NCBI RefSeq assembly: GCF_020037125.1
Contig: NZ_JAIQDG010000006.1
Span: forward strand, 186,001 to 250,000
Source: Myxococcus sp. RHSTA-1-4
Lineage (GTDB): Bacteria > Myxococcota > Myxococcia > Myxococcales > Myxococcaceae
DNA: 64,000 bases
Direction of reading: 5' to 3'
The position numbers were made by a program, and so were the translations under genes. Numbering within the stretch: the first letter of the stretch is position 1; the number at the start of each line of letters is the position of its first letter. This document shows, in pieces, positions 27,498 through 36,073 of this stretch. The notes under the pieces were generated by a model that was given only the letters and a program-made list of their open reading frames with translations, did no database searches and was not told the origin of the DNA.

Positions 27498-28879
27498 TGC
27501 CCCTCTTCTCTTCCAGACTGGCGCCCCGCCGGCGCCGCAAGGGCCTGCCTCCCGCGGCCCGCCGGGAGCGGCGCTCGCGCGGCGTGGCGCTCATCATCGC
27601 GATTGTCTCCATCGCCATCCTCACGGTGGTGGCCACCGAGTTCGCCTACAACAGCCGGGTGGACCTGCAGCTGGCGGCCAACCAGCGGGACGAGGTGCGC
27701 GCGTACTACATGGCGCGCTCGGGCATCGCCATGTCGCGGCTGCTCCTGCGCTTCCAGAAGCAGGTGGACCAGACGCCCATCCCCAACCCCATGGACCTGC
27801 TCAAGCAGTTCATGCCGCAGCAGGCCCAGCAGGGCCAGCAGACGGCGCAGCCGTCCACGCTCAACCTCCAGCTCTACAAGATGGCGCGCGTGGACTGCCA
27901 CATGCTCCGGGGGCTGGTGAAGAGCGAGGAGGGCGGCGGCGAGGGCGGAGAGACGGCGCCGCTGAAGGCGGCGGAGGACGACGAGAACTTCAAGATGGAC
28001 GACGGGGAGCAGGACCCGGCCTCGCGCGAGGTCGCGGCGCAGATGACGAAGCGCTCCTTCGGCGGCTTCGAGGGCTGCTTCCTGGCCACCATCTCCGACG
28101 AGGAGGAGAAGCTCAACGTCCACCGCCTCATCGCGGGCGCGGGCGACCAGCTGCCCACCGCGCAGCGGATGCTGGACATGATGAACGACAAGCGCTTCGA
28201 GTTCCTCTGGGAGCGCGACGACGCCAACAAGGTGCGCAGCACCCCGCAGGACGTGCTGCTGGCCATCAAGGACTGGGCGGACGACGACGAGACGGGCTCG
28301 GCCATCAACCCGGCGGACCCCGTCAACCCGATGCCGTCCGGCTTCTCGGACGAGGGCGCGCCCTACAGCCGCTACGAGCCGAGCTATGAGCCGAAGAACG
28401 CGCGCTTCGACAGCCTGGACGAGCTGTACCGGGTGCACGGGGTGAACGACCAGTTCATGGCGGCCTTCAGGGACAGGCTCACGGTGTACCCGGACATCAA
28501 CCGCCGGCCCAACATCAACACGGACGACCCGGTGATGATGGGGCTGGCCATCCTGTCGGTGGCGGACCCGGCGCGGCCGGACCCGCGGCTGCACGACCCG
28601 GTGTTCCTCAACGAGCTCATCACCCGTATCCGCGCGGCGCGCATGTTCAGCTTCTTCGGCATGTCCGTGCAGGACTTCGTCGCCGTGGTCGAGGCGGCGG
28701 GCGTTACCGTCAACCCGGCCGTGAAGTCCAACGTGGCGGGCAACCGCCTCATCGGCGACAAGAGTCAGACGTTCACCATCAAATCCGTGGGAGAGGCGGG
28801 CAACGTCCAGAAGACGCTGACCGCCGTGGTCCGGCTGGACGACACGCTGGGACGGCTCCTGTACTGGAGAGAGGAATAG
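27497..28879 (+). CDS. gspK: Minor pseudopilin GspK
   Basis: A 460-aa protein. After an unusually long basic leader (about 29 residues ending RRSRG) comes VALIIAIVSIAILTVVA, which lacks Glu at mature position 5, as is characteristic of GspK, the pseudopilus tip subunit. The large helical domain has FAYNSRVDLQLAANQRDEVRAYYMARSG. There is a low-complexity Gln-rich and acidic insert (residues about 105-175). A DEEEKLNVHRL region and a helix-hairpin-like Asp-rich segment are also present. It lies one base pair before the gspL start. Confidence 0.88.
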   Translation: MPLFSSRLAPRRRRKGLPPAARRERRSRGVALIIAIVSIAILTVVATEFAYNSRVDLQLAANQRDEVRAYYMARSGIAMSRLLLRFQKQVDQTPIPNPMDLLKQFMPQQAQQGQQTAQPSTLNLQLYKMARVDCHMLRGLVKSEEGGGEGGETAPLKAAEDDENFKMDDGEQDPASREVAAQMTKRSFGGFEGCFLATISDEEEKLNVHRLIAGAGDQLPTAQRMLDMMNDKRFEFLWERDDANKVRSTPQDVLLAIKDWADDDETGSAINPADPVNPMPSGFSDEGAPYSRYEPSYEPKNARFDSLDELYRVHGVNDQFMAAFRDRLTVYPDINRRPNINTDDPVMMGLAILSVADPARPDPRLHDPVFLNELITRIRAARMFSFFGMSVQDFVAVVEAAGVTVNPAVKSNVAGNRLIGDKSQTFTIKSVGEAGNVQKTLTAVVRLDDTLGRLLYWREE

Positions 28880-28880
28880 C

Positions 28881-30485
28881 ATGGCCCGCATTCTTGGCCT
28901 GGACCTCGGCAGCCACTCCGTGAAGGGCGTGGTGCTGGAGGCGAAGACGAAGGGACACATGGTGCGTGGGTTCGCCGAGGTGCGGCGCGCCCAGGAGGGA
29001 GAGCGCGCGGACACCCTGCGCGCCGCGGTGCAGGAGCTGCTCGGCCAGCTGCCGCCGGGGCACGCGGACCAGGTCGTCATCGCCCTGCCCGGCCCGTCCC
29101 TCACCACGCACGCGCTGAGCCTGCCGTTCTCCGACGGCAAGCGCATCGAAGCCACGCTGCCGTTCGAGATTGGCAGCCAGCTGCCCTTCGACATCTCCGA
29201 CGCGGTCTACGACTACCAGGTGGTGGGCCAGAAGGAGACGGACACCAAGGAGAAGGCCAGCGACCTGCTGGTGGGCGTGGTGCGCAAGGAGGAGCTGCAG
29301 TCGCTCCTGGCCCTGCTCGCGGAGCTGAAGGTGGACCCGCGCATCGTCACGCACCCGGGGCTGGCCTACCAGAACCTGCTCCAGCAGTACCCCGGCCTCT
29401 TCGAGGGCCTGGGCGAGGGCGGCGCGGTGGCGGTGGTGGACCTCGGCCACGAGCGCACCTCGGTGTCCATTGGCCGGCCGGGCCAGGGCGTGGTGTTCGC
29501 GCGCACCTTCGCGGGCGGCGGACGCGACTTGAGCAAGGCCCTGGCCAACGAGTTCCAGACGTCGGTGCCGGAAGCGCACCACTGGAAGGAGCAGCACGGG
29601 GCGGTGGCCAGCGCGGCGCAGGGCCCGGACGCGGAGCGCGCCGCGGGCGCCTTCGTGCGTGGCCTGCAGCCCGTGCTGCGCGAGCTGCGCCCCACCCTGA
29701 AGGCCTTCACCGCCCGCACCCGCCAGCAGGTGGGCGCGGTGGTGCTGTGCGGCGGCACCGCGCGTCTGCCCGGGCTGGCCGAGCAGCTCTCGAAGGACCT
29801 CAACCTGCCGGTGCGGGTGCTGGCGCTGCCGGCGGACACGGCCGAGGCCATTCCCGCGGCGGTGCAGCCGGCGGCGGCGCAGGCGTACGCGCTGGCGCTG
29901 CGGGGCAACGCGGCGGGCGCGAAGGCGCCGCGCTTCAACCTCCGCCGGGGCGAGCTCGCCTACAAGGGTGACTTCGACTACATGAAGGACAAGCTGGGGC
30001 TCCTGGCCTCGTTCGCGGCCACGCTCCTCCTGCTCCTCATCGCCTTCGGCGTGGTGCGCAACTCGGTGCTGGCGCGCCGCGAGGCGCAGGTGGACGCGGT
30101 GCTCTGCGACACCACCCAGCGCATCCTCGGCAAGTGCGAGAAGGACTACAACCGGGCGCTCAGCATGCTCAAGGGCGTGGAGAGCCCGGCGTCCGCGCTG
30201 CCCCGGATGACGGCCGTCAACCTGCTGGCGGAGGTGACGCAGCGGGTGCCGGACGAGGTGCCGGTGAAGTTCGACCGGATTCAAATCGACCTGAACCGGG
30301 TCATCCTCCAGGGTGAGACGGACTCGTCGAAGCAGATTGACACGCTGTCCAACGCGCTCAAGGGCCACGCCTGCTTCAAGGACGTGCGGCAGGGCAAGGT
30401 GGAGAAGACGCGGGACGGCAACAAGGTGTCCTTCCGCCTGGACGTCGAGGTCCAGTGCCCCGGGGCGCAGGGCGGGGAGAGCTAG
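28881..30485 (+). CDS. gspL: GspL-type cytoplasmic/inner-membrane protein with PilM-like ATPase fold
   Basis: A 534-aa protein. Residues 1-340 form an actin-like (PilM/GspL) fold. The phosphate-1 motif GLDLGSHSVKGVVL is near residue 5, phosphate-2 VVDLGHERTSVSIG near 190, and an adenosine-type GGTARLPG near 290. One transmembrane segment follows (LLASFAATLLLLLIAFGVV, about 375) and then a periplasmic PilN-like domain. GspL anchors GspE to the membrane. Classical GspL has degenerate nucleotide motifs, whereas these resemble PilM of type IV pili. Confidence 0.85.
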   Translation: MARILGLDLGSHSVKGVVLEAKTKGHMVRGFAEVRRAQEGERADTLRAAVQELLGQLPPGHADQVVIALPGPSLTTHALSLPFSDGKRIEATLPFEIGSQLPFDISDAVYDYQVVGQKETDTKEKASDLLVGVVRKEELQSLLALLAELKVDPRIVTHPGLAYQNLLQQYPGLFEGLGEGGAVAVVDLGHERTSVSIGRPGQGVVFARTFAGGGRDLSKALANEFQTSVPEAHHWKEQHGAVASAAQGPDAERAAGAFVRGLQPVLRELRPTLKAFTARTRQQVGAVVLCGGTARLPGLAEQLSKDLNLPVRVLALPADTAEAIPAAVQPAAAQAYALALRGNAAGAKAPRFNLRRGELAYKGDFDYMKDKLGLLASFAATLLLLLIAFGVVRNSVLARREAQVDAVLCDTTQRILGKCEKDYNRALSMLKGVESPASALPRMTAVNLLAEVTQRVPDEVPVKFDRIQIDLNRVILQGETDSSKQIDTLSNALKGHACFKDVRQGKVEKTRDGNKVSFRLDVEVQCPGAQGGES

Positions 30486-30487
30486 TC

Positions 30488-31045
30488 ATGGCCAGGATTT
30501 CAGAGGTCTTCGCTCCAGTGACGACGTGGTTCGAGCGGCTGAGCGACCGCGAGCGGAAGATGGTGTCCATCGCCGGCGCGGCGCTCCTGGCGTTCCTCCT
30601 CTTCGTGGTGGTGGTGTCGTTCTCCAACAGCGCGTCCGGCTACCGGAAGCGCACGCAGGACAAGCTGGCGAAGCTCCAGGAGGTGCAGTCGCTGGCGGCC
30701 AGCTTCCGCGAGGCGCAGGCGACGCGGCAGTCCGTGGAGCAGCAGCTCACCTCCAGCAACGTGCAGCTCATCAGCTACATCGAGGACAAGGCCACGGCGG
30801 CCGGCCTCCAGGTGCCCAACATGACGCCCAAGGGCGACATGGGCGTGGGGGACGGAAAAATCATCGAGAGCTCCGTGGAGCTGACCTTCACGGACGTGGA
30901 CCTGCGCAAGCTGACGGACTTCCTGAAGACGGTGGAGAGCGGCCCGGGCGTGGTGAAGGTGAAGTACCTGCGCATCGAGCCGAGGCCCGCCTCGGACACG
31001 CTGACGGCGTGGACCACCGTCGCCACCTACCGGATGAAGCAATAA
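30488..31045 (+). CDS. gspM: Type II secretion protein GspM
   Basis: A 185-aa bitopic protein. A short cytoplasmic segment precedes one transmembrane helix (VSIAGAALLAFLLFVVVVSF), a coiled-coil-prone stretch (AKLQEVQSLAASFREAQATRQSVEQQL) and a ferredoxin-like periplasmic domain (VELTFTDVDLRKLTDFLKTVE). This is the GspM/PilO architecture; it pairs with GspL. Start at 30488, two bases after the gspL stop; the upstream in-frame start at 30455 is rejected. Confidence 0.88.
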   Translation: MARISEVFAPVTTWFERLSDRERKMVSIAGAALLAFLLFVVVVSFSNSASGYRKRTQDKLAKLQEVQSLAASFREAQATRQSVEQQLTSSNVQLISYIEDKATAAGLQVPNMTPKGDMGVGDGKIIESSVELTFTDVDLRKLTDFLKTVESGPGVVKVKYLRIEPRPASDTLTAWTTVATYRMKQ

Positions 31046-31048
31046 GCC

Positions 31049-32020
31049 ATGCCTCCTGACACCAAGCCCGCCCGCTGGAAGGTCTTCCTCGGCTACGCCG
31101 CGTTCGCGGTGGTGGCCTTCATCCTCGGCCTGTTCATCACCTTCCCGTACGACGCCATCCGCTCGCGCATCGTCACCGAGGCCGCGGCGCAGGGGCTCGC
31201 CGTGCGCATCGGCTCGCTGCGTCCGGGGCTGGGGGGCATCACCGCCACCCAGGTGCGCCTGAGCAAGCCGCCGCAGCCGCTGAGCGCGGAGACCCTCGCG
31301 GCCCTGGCCAGCGGCGAGGGCGGCATGCTCGGCCCGGCGGAGCTGGGTGACGCGCTGGTGCTCGACAGCGTGGCGGTGCGCCCCGCCCTCTTCCCGCCCG
31401 GCGTGGCGGTGCACGCCAACGCCATGGGGGGCACGGTGGACGTGTCCGTGGGCCTGCTGGGAGACACGAAGGTGCGCGTCGACGTGGACGGCCTCAAGGC
31501 GTCCGGAGGCAACCTGCCGGCCCTCACCGGCATCGACATGGATGGCGAGCTGAACGCCACCCTCTCCCTGAAGATGCCGGGCAACGGCGGCCAGGCGGAC
31601 CTGTCGCAGGCGAACGGCGAGCTGACCGTGGACACGCAGGGGCTCGTCATCAAGAGCGGCAAGGTGGCCTTCCCCATGGGCGGCGGACAGGCGGTTCCCA
31701 TGGACCTGCCGGCCATCAACCTGGGCGCCCTCACCGGCCGCATCCAGTTCGAGAAGGGCCTGGGCACCGTGCAGACGCTGCGGCTGAAGAGCGACGACCT
31801 GGAGGCCCTGGCCACCGGCACGCTCAAGCTGGGCAAGAAGGTGGCGTACAGCGAGCCCGGCATGGACGTGAACCTCAAGCTGGACCCCGAGTTCCAGAAG
31901 CGGCTGGGCCTGCTCGGCGCGGGCGTCACCATCCTCCCGCCGGACAAGAAGGACCCCAGCTTCCGCGCCGCCCGGCTCGGCGGCTTCCTCAACCGGCCCA
32001 CCTTCCTGCCGCGCCGCTGA
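31049..32020 (+). CDS. gspN: Type II secretion protein GspN
   Basis: A 323-aa protein with one N-terminal membrane anchor (VFLGYAAFAVVAFILGLFITF) and a long beta-rich periplasmic domain (LRPGLGGITATQVRLSKP, LTGIDMDGELNATLSLKMPG), the pattern of the GspN family found in delta-proteobacterial and spirochete type II systems. Its role in secretion is not well defined. It is the last gene of the operon, three bases after gspM, and is followed by a hairpin. Confidence 0.88.
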   Translation: MPPDTKPARWKVFLGYAAFAVVAFILGLFITFPYDAIRSRIVTEAAAQGLAVRIGSLRPGLGGITATQVRLSKPPQPLSAETLAALASGEGGMLGPAELGDALVLDSVAVRPALFPPGVAVHANAMGGTVDVSVGLLGDTKVRVDVDGLKASGGNLPALTGIDMDGELNATLSLKMPGNGGQADLSQANGELTVDTQGLVIKSGKVAFPMGGGQAVPMDLPAINLGALTGRIQFEKGLGTVQTLRLKSDDLEALATGTLKLGKKVAYSEPGMDVNLKLDPEFQKRLGLLGAGVTILPPDKKDPSFRAARLGGFLNRPTFLPRR

Positions 32021-32022
32021 AG

Positions 32023-32050
32023 CACGCCCCCGCCCCCTACCCGGGGCGTG
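32023..32050 (+). terminator. Hairpin at the end of the gsp operon
   Basis: Perfect 8-bp inverted repeat CACGCCCC (32023-32030) / GGGGCGTG (32043-32050), 12-nt loop, three bases after the gspN stop. There is only a weak T-stretch afterwards (GGGTT), so termination may be partial. Confidence 0.35.
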
Positions 32051-32053
32051 GGG

Positions 32054-32082
32054 TTGAAAGGAGAACACCCGGCGTGTAAAGC
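32054..32082 (+). promoter_or_regulatory. Weak sigma-70-like promoter for the FHA enhancer-binding protein
   Basis: TTGAAA (32054-32059), 17-bp spacer, TAAAGC (32077-32082). The -35 is good and the -10 poor. It would give a leader of about 25 nt before the ATG at 32115. Confidence 0.25.
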
Positions 32083-32114
32083 GCTGGCGTACCGACCTGT
32101 CGGGAGGGGCTGGG

Positions 32115-33755
<1,641 letters not shown>

Positions 33756-33776
33756 CACCGGCACGAGGGGGAGGTG

Positions 33777-33800
33777 GGCGTGTCGGCCACCCGACACGCC
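33777..33800 (+). terminator. Strong hairpin after the FHA enhancer-binding protein gene
   Basis: Perfect 10-bp stem GGCGTGTCGG (33777-33786) / CCGACACGCC (33791-33800) with a CCAC tetraloop, 22 bases after the stop codon. No T-run follows. Confidence 0.5.
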
Positions 33801-33899
33801 AGGTGAAGAATCCCTTCTGCCACGCGGCGATAGACCTTTCTGGCGGCTGGTCCGTTCCCACTCCTGTCCCCATCCGGGGTGTCCAGGAGACCACCCGTC

Positions 33900-34409
33900 A
33901 TGCACGCCGCCTTCGTCTCGCTTCCTCCCCTCTCCCAGCTCTACATGGAGCACCGCCCGCGTGCGCTCGCCATCGCCCGGCGCATCGTCGGAGACACCGA
34001 CGACGCGGAGGACGTGGTGCAGGACGTCTTCGCACGGCTGGCGCGCAGGACGCCGGGCTTCGGAGGCCGGGCGGCCTGGAGCACCTGGCTGCACCGGGTC
34101 ATGGTCAACAGCAGCATCAACTGGCTGCGCGCGCGCAAGCGCCGCGAGCGGCTGAGCCATGAGCCGCAGGAGCCGCTGTCGCCCGAAGTCCAGGCGGTGG
34201 GCTCGGAGATGGAGCGCCACTTCGGCGCCGCGCTGGAGGAAATCAACGAGCAGCAGCGGCAGGTGCTCTACCTGCGCGAGGTGCGCGGCCTCAGCTACCC
34301 GGAGATTGCCCGCCTGCTGCGCATCCCCGAGGGCACGGTGAAGAGCACCCTGCACCGCGCCCGGCAGCGCGCGCTGTCCCTCATGGAGGAGCGCGGCCAG
34401 CAGCCGTGA
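33900..34409 (+). CDS. ECF-type RNA polymerase sigma factor
   Basis: A 169-aa sigma-70-family protein with region 2 (MEHRPRALAIARRIVGDTDDAEDVVQDVFARL) and region 4 (LEEINEQQRQVLYLREVRGLSYPEIARLLRIPEGTVKSTLHRARQRAL), with nothing else of length. Region 4 contains a complete helix-turn-helix. The start at 33900 is supported by AGGAG ten bases upstream; a longer GTG start at 33879 exists. ECF sigmas are usually paired with a membrane anti-sigma factor; none is encoded on either side. The next gene encodes a secreted protein, a possible regulon member. Confidence 0.9.
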   Translation: MHAAFVSLPPLSQLYMEHRPRALAIARRIVGDTDDAEDVVQDVFARLARRTPGFGGRAAWSTWLHRVMVNSSINWLRARKRRERLSHEPQEPLSPEVQAVGSEMERHFGAALEEINEQQRQVLYLREVRGLSYPEIARLLRIPEGTVKSTLHRARQRALSLMEERGQQP

Positions 34410-34417
34410 CTCCGCGT

Positions 34418-34435
34418 GGGGTGGCGCCGCACCCC
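34418..34435 (+). terminator. Hairpin after the ECF sigma gene
   Basis: GGGGTG (34418-34423) / CACCCC (34430-34435), 6-nt loop, 8 bases after the stop codon. Short and not followed by T residues. Confidence 0.35.
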
Positions 34436-34520
34436 GGGTGGGACGTGGGCCCTTCCTGCTAAGCATGCGGGTGAAGGAGCGGTGGGTCCCCGGTGAGGGA
34501 AGCCCGGCCCTCCCGCCCTC

Positions 34521-34544
34521 CCGGCCCGGGGGCTCCCGGGCCGG
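34521..34544 (+). promoter_or_regulatory. Strong hairpin in the 5' leader of the secreted-protein gene
   Basis: Perfect 10-bp stem CCGGCCCGGG (34521-34530) / CCCGGGCCGG (34535-34544) with a GGCT loop, ending 29 bases before the ATG at 34574. It could be a second terminator for the sigma gene or a structured leader element. The remainder of this 164-bp gap holds nothing else recognisable. Confidence 0.35.
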
Positions 34545-34573
34545 CTCGCACCCTGCTTCCCGGGAGTCACTCC

Positions 34574-35359
34574 ATGCGCCGTTCCTCGCTCCTGCTCCTC
34601 CCGCTGCTGCTCCTCGGCACGGCGGCGGTGGCGCAGACGTCCATCCCCACCCTCACCTTCAACGACGCGGCCGCGAACTGGAGCATCGTCCAGTCCGCGC
34701 CGCTGGTGCCCGGCGGGCAGGTGAAGATTGTCTACGACACGGACCGGCTGCCGGGCTGCCGGGGCACCGCCAATGACGGCGGCCCGGGCTGGGCCGTCAC
34801 CGGCTACTACCAGCTCAACGACGGCACCGTGGGCAGCTTCTACGCGGGCGGCCGGCCGAACTACCCCGGCCAGTCACCGGAGGCGGTGCTGGACCTGCCG
34901 GAGGACGGCGGCCTGGCGCTGTGGTTCCAGGTCACCAGCCTGTGGGGCTGCAGTGAGTGGGACTCGAACTACGGCAACAACTTCCGCTTCGACGTGGGCA
35001 GCCCGCGCATCGTCTTCAGCGCGAACTGGGCGGCCACCGTCTACGGGACGCTGAAGCAGGGCGGCAACGTGGTGGTGGACTACGAAATCGTCCGCCTGTC
35101 CAACTGCCGCGCCACGAAGAACGGCTACGACGCGTGGGACGTGGAGGTGCAGTACCGCTTCGACGGCGGCGCGGTACAGCCGGCGAAGACGCTGGCGCCG
35201 GTGTCGGGCTTCAACACGCGCGCGCAGGCGCCGGCCACGCTCGCCCTGCCCGCCGGTGCGAGCCACCTGGAGATGTGGTTCCACGGCTACGACTGGCAGG
35301 GCTGCCACCAGTGGGACTCCGCCTACGGGCAGAACTACCACTTCACGCTGGTGCCGTGA
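34574..35359 (+). CDS. Secreted protein with two tandem homologous domains
   Basis: A 261-aa protein with a signal peptide (LLLLPLLLLGTAAVAQ, cleavage near residue 21). The mature part is two copies of a domain of about 115 residues. Both share G-x-x-V-x-x-x-Y-x-x-x-RL-x-x-CR near the start, an L-(D/A)-LP turn, and end W-GC-x-(E/Q)-WDS-x-YG-x-N-(F/Y)-x-F. Four cysteines, two per repeat at equivalent positions, suggest one disulfide per domain. It resembles beta-sandwich secreted domains of unknown function common in myxobacteria (possibly DUF6209-like); I cannot assign activity. The ATG at 34574 follows GGGAG. Confidence 0.75.
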   Translation: MRRSSLLLLPLLLLGTAAVAQTSIPTLTFNDAAANWSIVQSAPLVPGGQVKIVYDTDRLPGCRGTANDGGPGWAVTGYYQLNDGTVGSFYAGGRPNYPGQSPEAVLDLPEDGGLALWFQVTSLWGCSEWDSNYGNNFRFDVGSPRIVFSANWAATVYGTLKQGGNVVVDYEIVRLSNCRATKNGYDAWDVEVQYRFDGGAVQPAKTLAPVSGFNTRAQAPATLALPAGASHLEMWFHGYDWQGCHQWDSAYGQNYHFTLVP

Positions 35360-35370
35360 GGCCTGGCTCC

Positions 35371-35400
35371 GGGCCGCGGGGGAAGCCGTCCCCGCGGCCC
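35371..35400. terminator. Bidirectional terminator between convergent genes
   Basis: Perfect 11-bp stem GGGCCGCGGGG (35371-35381) / CCCCGCGGCCC (35390-35400) with an 8-nt loop, centred in the 54-bp gap between the secreted-protein gene (plus) and the four-cysteine protein gene (minus). Confidence 0.55.
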
Positions 35401-35413
35401 GCGGGCTCCTGGG

Positions 35414-36073
35414 CTACTCGTCGCCCTTGGAGCCGACGAACTGGTCGGCCTTGTCCTTGAAGAGGAGGTTGAAGCTGGTCAGCGAGCCGTAGACGCGGGT
35501 GATGTAGCTCTGCAGCTCCACCTTCTCCGCGTCCGTCAGCTTGGGGTGCGCGTTGAGCTTCTGCTCCAGCACGCGCAGCCTGTCGCGCACCATGACGACC
35601 TTGTGGAACAGGTTGTCGATGGGCAGGTCCTTCGCCTGGAGCTCCGGGTTGGCGGGGACGAGCCGCAGCGTGCCGCCCTCCCACTTGTTGGCCAGCGGCG
35701 GCGCCTCGCCCATGCCGGACGCCTCCCGGAAGATGTCCATCAGCTCTTCACGCGTCATGCTCAGCCCTTCCAGGTCCACCACTTCATTCGGGTCCACGCG
35801 GCGCCGGACCACCACCGGCGCCACGTTGCGCGCGGCCCTCTCACGCGCGGGGGTGCTGGCCGCGGGGGGCGTGGCGCTCCCCCGGGGCACGTACTTGTCG
35901 CAGATGGGCGCGGACGGAGGGAACAGCCCGCGCCACGAGTGCAGCCGGCAGGCGCCCACCCACCCCCGGCGCTCCTCCACCGAGTGCGGGCTGAACAGCT
36001 TGCAGTTGGCGCACACCCGCTCGTCCGGCTTGAAGACCGGAAACGGCGGCGAGCCGTCCGCGGCGTCCGACAT
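35414..36073 (-). CDS. Four-cysteine protein, possible iron-sulfur or zinc module
   Basis: A 219-aa soluble protein. Four Cys at residues 21, 24, 42 and 58 form C-x2-C-x17-C-x15-C, embedded in VCANCKLFSP, GWVGACRLHSW and PICDKYVPR. This spacing is close to that of HiPIP-like [4Fe-4S] modules, though a zinc site is also possible. A basic Pro/Ala linker leads to a C-terminal helical region (EELMDIFREASG, HKVVMVRDRLRVLEQKLNAHPKLTDAEKVELQSYI) likely to form a coiled coil. The ATG overlaps the stop of the upstream S46 peptidase gene by one base (TGATG), so the two are translationally coupled. Function unknown. Confidence 0.7.
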   Translation of the reverse strand: MSDAADGSPPFPVFKPDERVCANCKLFSPHSVEERRGWVGACRLHSWRGLFPPSAPICDKYVPRGSATPPAASTPARERAARNVAPVVVRRRVDPNEVVDLEGLSMTREELMDIFREASGMGEAPPLANKWEGGTLRLVPANPELQAKDLPIDNLFHKVVMVRDRLRVLEQKLNAHPKLTDAEKVELQSYITRVYGSLTSFNLLFKDKADQFVGSKGDE

